Positions 26,904-35,847 of a stretch of 64,000 nucleotides of DNA are shown here, one piece after another. Origin of the DNA: Pseudovibrio denitrificans JCM 12308. Its GTDB lineage: Bacteria; Pseudomonadota; Alphaproteobacteria; Rhizobiales; Stappiaceae. Below the pieces are notes generated by a model. That model worked only from the letters and a program-made list of their open reading frames with translations, made no database searches and had not been told where the DNA came from. The stretch spans positions 62,001 to 126,000 of the forward strand of contig NZ_BAZK01000005.1 in assembly GCF_001310815.1 (NCBI RefSeq), given 5' to 3'. The stretch's first letter is position 1. The number at the start of each line of letters is the position of its first letter. Position numbers and translations under genes: made by a program.

Positions 26904-28177
26904 CCGACTACAGTCTTGACCGGTTGCCTGATCTGGCGCCGAGTGCGCGCTACAAGTTTGCAACACGGGTACTGCCACTTCTGCTGCTTGCATTGATCCT
27001 TTTGAGCATTCCGCTGTTTGAGCCTTCCAGAACATGGCTGTCGCTGTTCAATGCCATCGGCATCAACATGGTTTTTGCGCTCTCCTACAACATGTTGCTG
27101 GGGCAGGCGGGTATGCTTTCATTTGGCCATGCGGTTTACTTTGGCCTTGGTGGCTATGCGGCGATGCATGCGATGAACGCCATTGAGAACGCCAGCTATG
27201 ATGGTGGTGTATGGACGTCGTTTCCCATGTTTGCCTTGCCATTGGTGGGCTTTGCTGGCGGAGCACTGGCGGGAGCCGTGATCGGCTGGCCATCTTGCCG
27301 GAGGGCTGGGGTGCCGTTTGCCATGATCTCGCTTGGTATTGCCGAGTTGGTGGCTGCTGCCGGGTTTATGTTCATCAGCGTGTTTGGTGGAGAAGAGGGG
27401 ATCACCGGTGACCGGATGAATGGCATTGAGCTGTTTGGCTTGTCGCTTGGTCCTCTGGGCGAGGTTTACTGGTTCATCGCCTTCTGGACGTTTCTTGGTA
27501 CAGCATTGATGTATGCCTTCACGCGAACTCCGCTTGGCAAGTTGGCGCAAGCGGTGCGGGATAATCCGGAGCGGGTTCAGTTTGTGGGCTATAACCCTAA
27601 CCGGGTTCGCTATCTGGTGTTCATTGCTGCCGGTGGGTTTGCTGGTTTGGCGGGCGGTATGTCTGCGGTGAACTATGAGATCTTTACACCGGAGAGCCTG
27701 AGTGTGGTGCCGTCCGGTTTGGTGTTGCTGATGGCGTACATCGGCGGTGCCCGCTACTTTGCCGGGCCGATCCTTGGTGCTGTAGTGCTCACTTATATGC
27801 AGTCCAACCTCTCTGATTACTCTGAAGCCTGGCTGCTTTATCTGGGCCTGTTGTTTATCGGGATGATCCTGTTTGCGCCGGGCGGTCTTGCTGGTTTGTT
27901 GCTGAGTGGGGCCAATGCTTTCAAGAGTTCCTTTGGAGTGAAGGAGTTCCTCCGGCTTGGGGCTTATCTGATTTCTGCGCTGCTTGCATTAGCAGGTGTT
28001 GTTGTGCTGGTGGAACTGGCTGTTCGTCATTCCAATGGTTTTGGCGAAGCGTTTGAGCCGTTTGGCTGGCATCTGGCGCCAGATCAGGTGATGCCATGGG
28101 TGATTGGCCTTGTGTTGGCGTGTGTCGGCATGGGCTTGCTCAGAGTGCTTTCCAGACAGGGAGGGACTGGCTCATGA
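26900..28177 (+). CDS. LivM-type ABC importer permease
   Basis: A 425-residue permease with about ten helices, starting with TTG in a 4-base overlap with the LivH-type gene. The stretch AGMLSFGHAVYFGLGGYAAM is the LivM hallmark. The protein is some 60-90 residues longer than common LivM, owing to an extra C-terminal region with two more hydrophobic helices (about 350-420). It overlaps the LivG-type gene by 4 bases (ATGA). Confidence 0.9.
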   Translation: MTDYSLDRLPDLAPSARYKFATRVLPLLLLALILLSIPLFEPSRTWLSLFNAIGINMVFALSYNMLLGQAGMLSFGHAVYFGLGGYAAMHAMNAIENASYDGGVWTSFPMFALPLVGFAGGALAGAVIGWPSCRRAGVPFAMISLGIAELVAAAGFMFISVFGGEEGITGDRMNGIELFGLSLGPLGEVYWFIAFWTFLGTALMYAFTRTPLGKLAQAVRDNPERVQFVGYNPNRVRYLVFIAAGGFAGLAGGMSAVNYEIFTPESLSVVPSGLVLLMAYIGGARYFAGPILGAVVLTYMQSNLSDYSEAWLLYLGLLFIGMILFAPGGLAGLLLSGANAFKSSFGVKEFLRLGAYLISALLALAGVVVLVELAVRHSNGFGEAFEPFGWHLAPDQVMPWVIGLVLACVGMGLLRVLSRQGGTGS

Positions 28178-28944
28178 CAGCTCCTGCTTTACAGCTGACG
28201 GATGTGCGTAAAAGCTTTGGTCCTGCAAAGATCATTGAAGGGGTCTCTCTAGAAATCGTACGAGGAGAGCGCCACGCGATCATTGGACCGAACGGGGCTG
28301 GCAAGTCTACACTATTCAACCTGATCTCCGGTTCGTTTCCGCCAAGTTCCGGCACAATCAGTCTGGGTGGGCGGCAGATCTCCGGCCTGAAACCCTATGA
28401 GATCAATCGGCTTGGGCTATCGCGGAGTTTTCAGGTCTCCAACATCTTTGCCAACATGTCCGTGCGAGAGAATGTGCGCTGCGGGGTGCTGTGGTCACTT
28501 GGCTATGGGCACAGCTTCTGGCGCAACATCGGCAACTTGAGAGAAGTGCAACGCAAGACAGCAGAAGTGCTGGAGAAGGTAGGACTGACAGAGAAGGCTG
28601 ATGTGCCTGCCGTGCTTTTGACCTACGCGGATCAGCGTACTTTGGAGATTGCCATCACCATTGCTGGTGGGGCTGATGTGATCTTGCTGGATGAACCGAC
28701 AGCGGGCATGAGCCATTCTGAAACCGACCGGGCAATCGAGCTGATTGAGATGGCAACGGAAGGCAAAACCCTGCTGATTGTGGAACATGATATGGGGGTT
28801 GTCTTTGGGCTGTCCGATCGGATTTCCGTGCTTGTTTATGGTGAGATCATCGCAACTGGAACACCAGAGGAGATCCGCGGCAATGAAAGGGTTCGGGAAG
28901 CGTATCTGGGAGATGAGGCAGATTTCGCGGAGGTGACGGCATGA
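28174..28944 (+). CDS. LivG-type ABC importer ATPase
   Basis: A 256-residue ABC ATPase. The start at 28174 overlaps the LivM stop (ATGA); frames further upstream are ignored. Walker A is GPNGAGKST, Walker B VILLDEPTAGMS, and the signature region is LLTYADQRTLEIAI, in which the usual LSGG(E/Q) is changed to LTYAD as in many LivG proteins that carry LPYG or LAYG. The switch His is in VEHDMGVV. It energises the LivHM channel with LivF. Confidence 0.9.
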   Translation: MTAPALQLTDVRKSFGPAKIIEGVSLEIVRGERHAIIGPNGAGKSTLFNLISGSFPPSSGTISLGGRQISGLKPYEINRLGLSRSFQVSNIFANMSVRENVRCGVLWSLGYGHSFWRNIGNLREVQRKTAEVLEKVGLTEKADVPAVLLTYADQRTLEIAITIAGGADVILLDEPTAGMSHSETDRAIELIEMATEGKTLLIVEHDMGVVFGLSDRISVLVYGEIIATGTPEEIRGNERVREAYLGDEADFAEVTA

Positions 28945-29660
28945 GCACTCCTGTTTCAAATGAAATGCTGAAAGTCCGCGATCTGAACGCGTTTTATGGC
29001 AAAAGCCATGTGCTGCGCGGAGTGAGCATGGATGTACCCAAAGGTAGCGTAACGGCATTACTGGGGCGCAATGGCGTCGGGCGTTCCACCACCGCCAAAG
29101 CGATTATGGGGGAGGTGGCGCCAAAGGGAGACATCTGGTTCAAGGGCGAGAACATCTCCGGCCAGCCAAGTCATAGCATTGCGCGTAAAGGCCTTGGGTA
29201 TGTGCCCGAAAACCGCGACATCTTTCCTATGATGAGTGTGCGAGACAATCTGCTGCTGGGCATCAAGGATATGCGCAAGCCAGGCAAGTGGAGCATTGAG
29301 CAGATGCTCGACATGTTCCCCAACCTCAAATCACGGGCAGATACGGCAGCTGGGGTGCTCTCTGGTGGTGAGAAGCAGATGCTGACCATATGTCGGACGC
29401 TGATGGGTGATCCGGACCTGATCATCATTGATGAACCGACAGAAGGTCTTGCACCCAAGATCGTAACGCAAGTGGGGGAGCTTATCGCCGAGATTGCGCG
29501 AGCGGGTGTTTCCATCCTGCTGGTGGAGCAAAAACTTTCCATTGCGCTGAAGATTGCACAGCAGGTCTATGTGATGGGGCATGGAGAGATTGTTTATCAC
29601 GGCACACCTGATGAGTTCCGGGCGCGAGATGATATCCGGCGGGAATGGCTGGAGGTGTGA
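28941..29660 (+). CDS. LivF-type ABC importer ATPase
   Basis: A 239-residue ABC ATPase overlapping the LivG-type gene by 4 bases. Signature GVLSGGEKQML and Walker B LIIIDEPTEGLAP are standard. Walker A reads GRNGVGRST: the nucleotide-binding Lys is replaced by Arg (codon CGT). I believe Arg at this place occurs in some LivF homologues, so the site may still work or the LivG partner may do the hydrolysis. The motif change is visible in the sequence; its effect is not. Confidence 0.88.
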   Translation: MSTPVSNEMLKVRDLNAFYGKSHVLRGVSMDVPKGSVTALLGRNGVGRSTTAKAIMGEVAPKGDIWFKGENISGQPSHSIARKGLGYVPENRDIFPMMSVRDNLLLGIKDMRKPGKWSIEQMLDMFPNLKSRADTAAGVLSGGEKQMLTICRTLMGDPDLIIIDEPTEGLAPKIVTQVGELIAEIARAGVSILLVEQKLSIALKIAQQVYVMGHGEIVYHGTPDEFRARDDIRREWLEV

Positions 29661-29768
29661 TCCTCCTTTTTCTTGGAGAAGTGCGGCTGCACGCTAAGCG
29701 GGTGTTCTTTGAGGACTGTGATCTATGCTAGGCAAATGGGTGTGACTGATTGAGACGGGGTTTGAGCG

Positions 29769-30577
29769 TTGACGGGACATGAAGAAAAAGACCGGCGGTT
29801 TGCAACAACGCTGGCACGTGGACTGCAGGTTTTACGGGCCTTCCGGGCTTCTGATGACGGCCTTGGCAATCAGGAGATCTCTCAGCGCACCGGAATCCCT
29901 AAGTCTACAGTCTCCCGATTGACCTTCACCCTGCAGCAGCTTGGCTACCTTAGTCATGCACGGCGGCATGACCGGTACCGGTTTGGTCCTGCCGCTCTTG
30001 CGCTGGGCAACATTGCAAGCGCCTCTGTGTCCTTCATTGAAGCGGCCAACCCGATGATGCAGCAACTGGCGGATGAAACGGGTACGCTTGCGCTGCTTGC
30101 GGTGCTTGATGAAAACAAGATGCTGCTGACCAAGACATGGCGACCAAAGGGTGTACCTGCCATCTGGCTGGAAGTAGGGCACCGTATTCCGATCACCGGC
30201 TCATCTTCAGGCCATGCTTATCTGCCAGTGTGTCCGATCAGGAGTTCAAGCAGGTGTGTGAGCGTGTGCATGGGCGTGATGAGGGCATCTCTGTTGAGGA
30301 CTTGGAGGCTGTTCGAGCAGCGGGGTACTCTCAGCTGTTGGCGCAAGGCTTTGTGATTGTTGATGAAGACAAGCGTTATGCTGAGAACATCAATGCAGTT
30401 TCAACGGGGTTCCGGTCCTATGACTTTGGCGAGCCGGTTGCTATCAGCTGTGGCGCGACGCCGGATATGCTGAGCTATGAGCGCATGCAGGACGAGGTAG
30501 GGCCGAAGCTGCGTGACAGAGTGAAAGAGCTGGAGCGCGCTCTTGGCTTGCCCTCCGTTCTGGTGAACCGCGGTTGA
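29769..30577 (+). pseudogene. IclR-family transcriptional regulator, frame broken near 30225
   Basis: The rebuilt protein is about 268 residues, normal for IclR. The N-terminal winged helix-turn-helix (NQEISQRTGIPKSTVSRLTF) is intact; the effector-binding domain starts well (to GHAYLP near 30220), then continues in another frame as VSDQEFKQVCERVHGRDEGI to the stop at 30577. One base is lacking around 30222-30232. The start codon is TTG. It lies between the importer and the acyl-CoA dehydrogenase operon and probably controls both. Sequencing error or recent mutation cannot be told apart here. Confidence 0.85.
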
Positions 30578-30636
30578 GTTTTCTTCCCGTTTCTTCTGGC
30601 TGTGATTGGCGTGCTGACTGCTATGGGTAACTTTTA

Positions 30637-30655
30637 AATTCTACATAATGGAATT
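30637..30655 (+). promoter_or_regulatory. Candidate IclR operator upstream of the acyl-CoA dehydrogenase operon
   Basis: AATTCTACATAATGGAATT contains an inverted repeat (AATTC/GAATT) and is nearly repeated as AATTACATATTG about 20 bases on. The 11-base core AATTCTACATA also occurs inverted upstream of the livK-like gene. Its distance of about 120 bases from the ATG suits a regulator site. Confidence 0.4.
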
Positions 30656-30776
30656 GTAAATTACATATTGAAATAATCTGGATGCGCGATACTCTGACCT
30701 CATGATGGGGTGAGGTGGTGTGTTCTGTACCAGCCTTTCCCGACAGTTATGTCCAGTGAAGCGGGGAGGGCGGCAT

Positions 30777-31973
30777 ATGGACTTGAACTATTCAGCTGAT
30801 GAGCTGGCGTTTCGCGATGAGGTTCGCGCTTTTTTGAAAGAGAACCTCTCGCCGACACTTTCGGAAAAAGTCCGGTTGGGTAAGCGTCTTTCCAAGACAG
30901 ATCATGAAGAATGGCATGCGACGTTGAACACGCGCGGCTGGCTGGCGATCAACTGGCCTGTTGAGCATGGCGGCACGGGCTGGAATGCAGTCTATCGGCA
31001 TATCTTTGAGGAGGAGCTTTGTCTTGCTGATGCGCCGCGGACCGTCCCCTTCGGGCTCTCCATGCTGGCGCCCGTGCTGATGAAGTTTGGCAGTAAGGCT
31101 CAGCAGGATCATTTTCTTCCCCGCATTCTGGATGGAACGGATTGGTGGTGTCAGGGTTACTCGGAACCGCGGGCGGGTTCTGATCTGGCCTCTTTGAAGA
31201 CCCGTGCTGTTCGCGATGGTGACCACTATGTCGTCAACGGTCAGAAAACCTGGACTACACTGGGACAGCATGCGGATTGGATCTTCTGTCTTGTGCGCAC
31301 GGATGCCGAGGTTAAAGCGCAGGAAGGCATCTCATTTCTGCTGATTGATATGAAGACGCCAGGCGTCACTGTTCGGCCCATCACGCTGATAGATGGCGGG
31401 CAGGAAGTGAATGAAGTGTTCTTTGAGGACGTGCGGGTGCCGGTGGCCAACCTTGTTGGAGAGGAGAACAAAGGCTGGACTTACGCCAAGTACCTCCTGA
31501 CCCATGAGCGTACCAATATTGCTGGTGTTGGCTTTTCAACTGCAGGATTGGCTCATCTGAAGGAGATTTGCACCAAGCAGATGTCAGGTGGAAAGCCTTT
31601 GCTGGAGAACCCGTATTTTGCAGGTCGGATTGCGCAGATAGAGATTGATCTGATGGCGATGGCGACCACCAACCTGCGCATGATTGCCAAAGCGGCAGCT
31701 GGGCAGGCCCCAGGGGCGGAGAGTTCCATGCTGAAGATCAAGGGCACGGAGATCCGGCAGGCAATTAATGATCTGACACGGCGGGCGGTTGGGCGCTACG
31801 CCATGCCGTTTGTCTCTGAAGGGTTGGATAGCGGAGCGAATGCGCAAGGTGTGGGGCCGGATTATGCTTCCTCTGTGAGCCCGGGCTACTTCAATAACCG
31901 CAAGCTTTCCATCTTCGGTGGATCCAACGAGATCCAGCGCAACATCATCAGCAAAGCCATTCTCGGTCTCTAG
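30777..31973 (+). CDS. Acyl-CoA dehydrogenase, large-subunit type
   Basis: A 398-residue FAD-dependent acyl-CoA dehydrogenase. The ATG at 30777 follows GGGGAGGGCGG. FAD/substrate motifs are present: GYSEPRAGSDLASLKT near 133-148, NGQKTWTT, and the C-terminal FGGSNEIQRNII. Length and sequence style match the large subunit of heteromeric enzymes such as PimC (pimeloyl-CoA dehydrogenase) or steroid side-chain FadE pairs. The next gene, 9 bases on, encodes the matching small-subunit type. It introduces a double bond into an acyl-CoA in a beta-oxidation-like path. Confidence 0.88.
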   Translation: MDLNYSADELAFRDEVRAFLKENLSPTLSEKVRLGKRLSKTDHEEWHATLNTRGWLAINWPVEHGGTGWNAVYRHIFEEELCLADAPRTVPFGLSMLAPVLMKFGSKAQQDHFLPRILDGTDWWCQGYSEPRAGSDLASLKTRAVRDGDHYVVNGQKTWTTLGQHADWIFCLVRTDAEVKAQEGISFLLIDMKTPGVTVRPITLIDGGQEVNEVFFEDVRVPVANLVGEENKGWTYAKYLLTHERTNIAGVGFSTAGLAHLKEICTKQMSGGKPLLENPYFAGRIAQIEIDLMAMATTNLRMIAKAAAGQAPGAESSMLKIKGTEIRQAINDLTRRAVGRYAMPFVSEGLDSGANAQGVGPDYASSVSPGYFNNRKLSIFGGSNEIQRNIISKAILGL

Positions 31974-31982
31974 GAGCGTTCC

Positions 31983-33119
31983 ATGGATTTCAATCATAGC
32001 GAAGAACGACGGATGCTTCAGGAGACGTTGCATCGCTATCTCTCTGATAACTATGGCAGTGAGCAGCGCTCTGCCGCTGTTTCTCATGGGCAAGGCTACT
32101 CGGAGAAGGTCTGGAGTGATTTTGCTGAGCTTGGGGTGATCGGTGCGCTGTTTGCGGAAGCAGACGGTGGCTTTGGCGGCGGTGGTTTTGATATTGCCGT
32201 TGTGTTTGAGGAGCTGGGTCGCATTGCCTGTGTGGAGCCGTTGATGGCCTCTGGCGTTATGGCCGGTCACTTGCTCAGCGTGCTTGGTTCTGATGCGCAG
32301 AAGGTGATGGTTGGGGAGGTGATTGCTGGTGATCTGAAGGTCGTGCCAGCTCTGGAAGAACCTCAGTCGCGCTATGATCTGGACGCGGTGGAAACGAAGG
32401 CTGAGCAGATCGATTACGGTTATCGATTGAATGGCACCAAGAGCGTGGTAATTGGTGGGCCGAGTGCGGATAAGCTGATTTTGAGTGCACGCGGTGATGA
32501 AGGTTTGCTGTTGTTTGTGGTGGATGCTGATGCTGCGGGTGTGGAGCGGTACTCCTATCCCAATCTGGATGGGTATCATGCCAGCGACATTGCGCTGGTG
32601 AATGTGGAGGTTCCGACTTCTGCGCGTCTGGGGGCTTCGCAAGCTGTTCTTCCTGCTCTGGAAGCCGCGCGTGCTGCTGGTGTTGTTGCAGTGTGTGCTG
32701 AGGCGGTTGGTGCTATGGACGCGGCGAAGGATCTGACGGTTGAGTACTTGCGGGTGCGAACGCAGTTTGGCCGTGCGCTGGGCAAGTTTCAGGCGCTCCA
32801 GCACCGGATGTCGACTGTCCTCATCGAGATTGAGCAGGCCCGCTCCGCACTGATCAATGTGGCCGGGCACCTGTCTGCCGAGCCATCCTTACGGGACAAG
32901 CATGTGAGTGCAGCGAAGAACCTGATTGGCCGGGTCGCTCAGTTGGTTTGCGAAGAAACCATTCAGCTGCATGGCGGGATCGGGATGACTGAGGAGTACG
33001 CTCTGGGTCACTATGCGAAACGCCTGATGATGATCGACCATCAGCTGGGTGATGTGGATTACCATCTGGAACGCTTTGTTGGTGTTATGCAGGCGGAAGC
33101 TGCGCAGGAGATCTCATGA
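31983..33119 (+). CDS. Acyl-CoA dehydrogenase, small-subunit type
   Basis: A 378-residue acyl-CoA dehydrogenase homologue of the PimD/FadE partner type. The N-terminal and middle domains are diverged (the usual GxKxWxT loop reads GTKSVVIGG), while the C-terminal QLHGGIGMTEEYALGHYAKR is well kept. Such proteins usually work only together with the larger partner encoded just upstream. Its 3' end overlaps the enoyl-CoA hydratase gene by 4 bases (ATGA). Confidence 0.87.
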   Translation: MDFNHSEERRMLQETLHRYLSDNYGSEQRSAAVSHGQGYSEKVWSDFAELGVIGALFAEADGGFGGGGFDIAVVFEELGRIACVEPLMASGVMAGHLLSVLGSDAQKVMVGEVIAGDLKVVPALEEPQSRYDLDAVETKAEQIDYGYRLNGTKSVVIGGPSADKLILSARGDEGLLLFVVDADAAGVERYSYPNLDGYHASDIALVNVEVPTSARLGASQAVLPALEAARAAGVVAVCAEAVGAMDAAKDLTVEYLRVRTQFGRALGKFQALQHRMSTVLIEIEQARSALINVAGHLSAEPSLRDKHVSAAKNLIGRVAQLVCEETIQLHGGIGMTEEYALGHYAKRLMMIDHQLGDVDYHLERFVGVMQAEAAQEIS

Positions 33120-33902
33120 TGAAACGGGCTTCTCTTGTCAGCGTTGAGCGGAAAGCCGATCGCCTCATCGTCATGAACTGCAACTCTTCCCGTCGCAATG
33201 CGCTTTCACCGGAGTATTACGAGGGGCTTTCGCAGGCGCTGGATCTGGCCAATGAGGAGGCTGAGATCCGCTCCGTTATCCTGATGGGGGAAGGTGGTTA
33301 CTTCTGCGCGGGTGGAGATCTGAACACGCTGGTCAAGCGCCGCGAGATGACAATTGCTGAGCGAAAAAATAATATCGAAAAGCTCCAATAATCTGGTACG
33401 AAAAGTGAAGAGTTGTGCGAAGCCGGTGATTGCGGCGGTCGATGGTGGTGCAGCAGGGGCTGGTGTGTCTCTGGCTTTGGCTTGTGACTTCGTGGTGGCG
33501 GATCGGCAGGCGGAGTTTACGCTGGCCTATGTGAAGGTGGGACTGGTGCCGGATGGCGGGGCGACGGCTTCGCTTTCACGCCTGATCCCCCGGCAATTGC
33601 TCACTGAAATGTGTCTGTTGGGGCAGCCTGTTTCAGCCGAACGGCTTCATCAACTGGGTGTCGTGAATGTTCTCAGTGATAAACCTGCACTGGTTGAGGC
33701 GAATTTGCTGGCAGATCGCATTGCACAAGGTCCGGCTGGGGCTCAGGCTTCGATCAAGCGGTTGGTTGCAGCATCTGACAGCAACAGTTTTGAAGCTCAG
33801 ATGGATCTGGAGCGGGACACCATGGCGGAGGCGCTGGGTGGTGATGAAGCTCAGGAGGGGATCAATGCCTTTCTGGAGCGGCGCGTGCCAGAGTTTGATT
33901 AG
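33116..33902 (+). pseudogene. Enoyl-CoA hydratase/isomerase, frame broken near 33386
   Basis: The two frames give a crotonase of about 261 residues. Part one has the substrate loop GGYFCAGGDLNTLV; part two has the oxyanion-hole region VDGGAAGAGVSLALACDF and the usual C-terminal helices. The frames join if one C is removed from CTCCAATAATC around 33385-33388, giving EKLNNLVRKVKSCAKPVIAA. It hydrates the double bond formed by the dehydrogenase pair encoded in front. It closes this operon. Confidence 0.86.
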
Positions 33903-33911
33903 GTGAGACTT

Positions 33912-33954
33912 AAAGAAAAGAAAAAGCCCTGAAGCAGGTGATCCGCTTCAAGGC
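33912..33954 (-). terminator. Rho-independent terminator of the TRAP operon (minus strand)
   Basis: Read on the minus strand, GCCTTGAAGC (33954-33945) pairs with GCTTCAGGGC (33935-33926) with one mismatch and is followed by TTTTTCTTTTCTTT. It lies just after the TRAP large permease gene and also faces the end of the crotonase gene. Confidence 0.75.
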
Positions 33955-33968
33955 CAGTTGAGCCCGTC

Positions 33969-35282
33969 TTATCGCGTGATTTGAGGTAACCACGTTGCCA
34001 GCTCAGGGAAAATGGCAAGCACGACAATCAGGGCGAGTGTACAGAGTATGTAAGGCAAAGCGGCCCACGCCACGTTACCGATGGTTGTTCCTTTCGGGCT
34101 GACGCCAACCATCACAAACAACAGCAGACCGAATGGTGGTGTTGCGAGGCTCAACTCCAGTGCCAGCAACATGACCACGCCGAACCAGACCTGATCAAAC
34201 CCGTAGAGGCTGACCAGTGGCATGAAGACCGGCAGGGTCAGCATCATGATGGAAAGCTGATCCATGAACATGCCAAGGAACACCAGTGTCAGGAACAGGA
34301 TGGCCAGCATAGTGTAGGCGTTGAGATCAAAGCCGGATGACCACATGATCAGGCCCGAAGAAGCTCCTGAAAAGGCCAGAATCTGCGAGAAGGTGGTGGA
34401 ACCGATGATGATGGTCAGCATGAGCGTTGACACGATCAGTGCACCGCGCAGAGATTTGGTGATCGCTTCAATCGTCAGTTTTTTGTAGAGCGCTGCGAGG
34501 AATGCTACGGCCAGTACACCGAAAGCGGCAGATTCTGAAGGTGTTGCCCAGCCCAGCAGGATCAGGCCGACCACTGCGAAGATGACCAATCCCATGGGTA
34601 GAACGTCGAAGGTGACGGCTTTGATCATTTCCGGCACAGAGGCTTTTACATCCGGGTGACCGGGCGCTGAAGCCGGGTCCAGTGAGATCTGGGTGCGGAT
34701 GACAAGGATGAACATCAGGGCCAGCAAAAGGCCGGGGATCATGCCTGCAATCAGCAGTGCGCCAACATCTATGCGTCCGATAGAACCCAGCAGAACGGCA
34801 AGGGATGAGGGCGGGATGATCATGGCGAGGCCGCCGGTGGCAACGATTGGGCCCATGATCATATGCGGTTTGTATCCGCGCTTGACCATATCCGGCATCA
34901 AGGTTGACCCAAGCATGGCGGTGTTGGCCATGGAGGAGCCGGACAGCGTTGCGAAGACTGTTCCCCCAACCACAGTCATGTAAGAGAGGCGTCCTTTGAT
35001 ACCGCCGAAACATTTGTCGAGCGCATCAAACACACGCATGGCAAGACCGGTGTGAAACAGCAGCTCTCCCATCACCAGAAACAAAGGTACAGGTACCAGC
35101 GAGAAGTTGGTGATGGAGGTGGTGGAGTTGGCGATGAGCTGATCAATGCCGCTCAGACCACCCATAAAGTAGAGTGTACCCAACAAGTTGATGGTCAGAA
35201 AGGCAACAGCAACCGGCATGCCGATGGCCATCAAAGCCAGAATGGTGGTGAACATTGCGACCAGAGAAAGGTGCCAGTCCAT
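33969..35282 (-). CDS. dctM: TRAP importer large permease (DctM family)
   Basis: A 437-residue membrane protein with about twelve hydrophobic segments and the DctM-type Gly/Pro-rich repeats (GGLAMIIPPSSLAVLLGSIG; LSLATPPFGLLLFVM). It is the sodium-driven transport unit of a tripartite ATP-independent periplasmic importer. Order on the minus strand is P-Q-M, all in one operon. The substrate is an organic acid in most systems; nothing in the sequence fixes which. Confidence 0.92.
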   Translation of the reverse strand: MDWHLSLVAMFTTILALMAIGMPVAVAFLTINLLGTLYFMGGLSGIDQLIANSTTSITNFSLVPVPLFLVMGELLFHTGLAMRVFDALDKCFGGIKGRLSYMTVVGGTVFATLSGSSMANTAMLGSTLMPDMVKRGYKPHMIMGPIVATGGLAMIIPPSSLAVLLGSIGRIDVGALLIAGMIPGLLLALMFILVIRTQISLDPASAPGHPDVKASVPEMIKAVTFDVLPMGLVIFAVVGLILLGWATPSESAAFGVLAVAFLAALYKKLTIEAITKSLRGALIVSTLMLTIIIGSTTFSQILAFSGASSGLIMWSSGFDLNAYTMLAILFLTLVFLGMFMDQLSIMMLTLPVFMPLVSLYGFDQVWFGVVMLLALELSLATPPFGLLLFVMVGVSPKGTTIGNVAWAALPYILCTLALIVVLAIFPELATWLPQITR

Positions 35283-35305
35283 AGGTGTGGTCCTTTTCTT
35301 TGGTG

Positions 35306-35803
35306 TTAGTGCTGTGCGCTTTCGCCGGAGTAGATATCTCCGCGAAGTAGCAGCCTGAAGAACTCAAGTGCCATTAATCCGAAGCCCGCTGCGAGGAAGG
35401 CGTAAAGAATCCACGAAGGAATGGCGATTGATCTGATGTCATAAGTGCCGCGTTCCCACATCTGCGCTGTCAGCAAGGTCGCCCGCCAGCTGAGTACGGC
35501 AAGAATGCTTGCGGATGCCAGCAATACGGCTCGGCCCAGTGCTGTTTTCATGACTGGTGGCAGGAAACTGGTGAATGAGGTGATGGCGATGTGCCCGCCC
35601 TGACGGACCAGCCAAGGCGCACCGGCCATGGTGGCGAACAGCAAGGAGTATTCGATCAGGGCGGTGGTCGCCTGTATGGGTTGTTGCCCTGTGTTGCGCA
35701 GGATCACGTTGATTACGATGGCGAAGGTCATGAACACGAAGGAAAGGGCGCCAATCACCGCAAGGCCGGTGATGAGACCGGAGTAGATTTTGGGAAGAGA
35801 CAT
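35306..35803 (-). CDS. dctQ: TRAP importer small permease (DctQ family)
   Basis: A 165-residue protein with four hydrophobic helices, as expected for DctQ. I chose the ATG at 35803 (MSLPKIYSGLITGLAVIG), which has AGAGAG in front, instead of an in-frame ATG 14 codons upstream. The Trp/Arg-containing segment GAPWLVRQGGHIAI is typical. It pairs with the large permease in the membrane; 23 bases separate them. Confidence 0.87.
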   Translation of the reverse strand: MSLPKIYSGLITGLAVIGALSFVFMTFAIVINVILRNTGQQPIQATTALIEYSLLFATMAGAPWLVRQGGHIAITSFTSFLPPVMKTALGRAVLLASASILAVLSWRATLLTAQMWERGTYDIRSIAIPSWILYAFLAAGFGLMALEFFRLLLRGDIYSGESAQH

Positions 35804-35823
35804 GGGTTCTCTCTGCAAGGAGA

Positions 35824-35841
35824 AAGGGGCTGGTGCCCCTT
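35824..35841 (-). other. Intercistronic hairpin between dctP and dctQ
   Basis: AAGGGGC (35824-35830) and GCCCCTT (35835-35841) form a perfect 7-base stem with a 4-base loop. No T-tract follows on the minus strand, so it is more likely an mRNA-stabilising or partial-termination element that raises the yield of the binding protein over the permeases. Confidence 0.6.
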
Positions 35842-35847
35842 CCATGT

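Noticed and set aside
31584..32870. 428-codon open frame on the minus strand across the acyl-CoA dehydrogenases
   Set aside because: It is antisense to two clear dehydrogenase genes, rich in His/Arg/Gln as typical of shadow frames.
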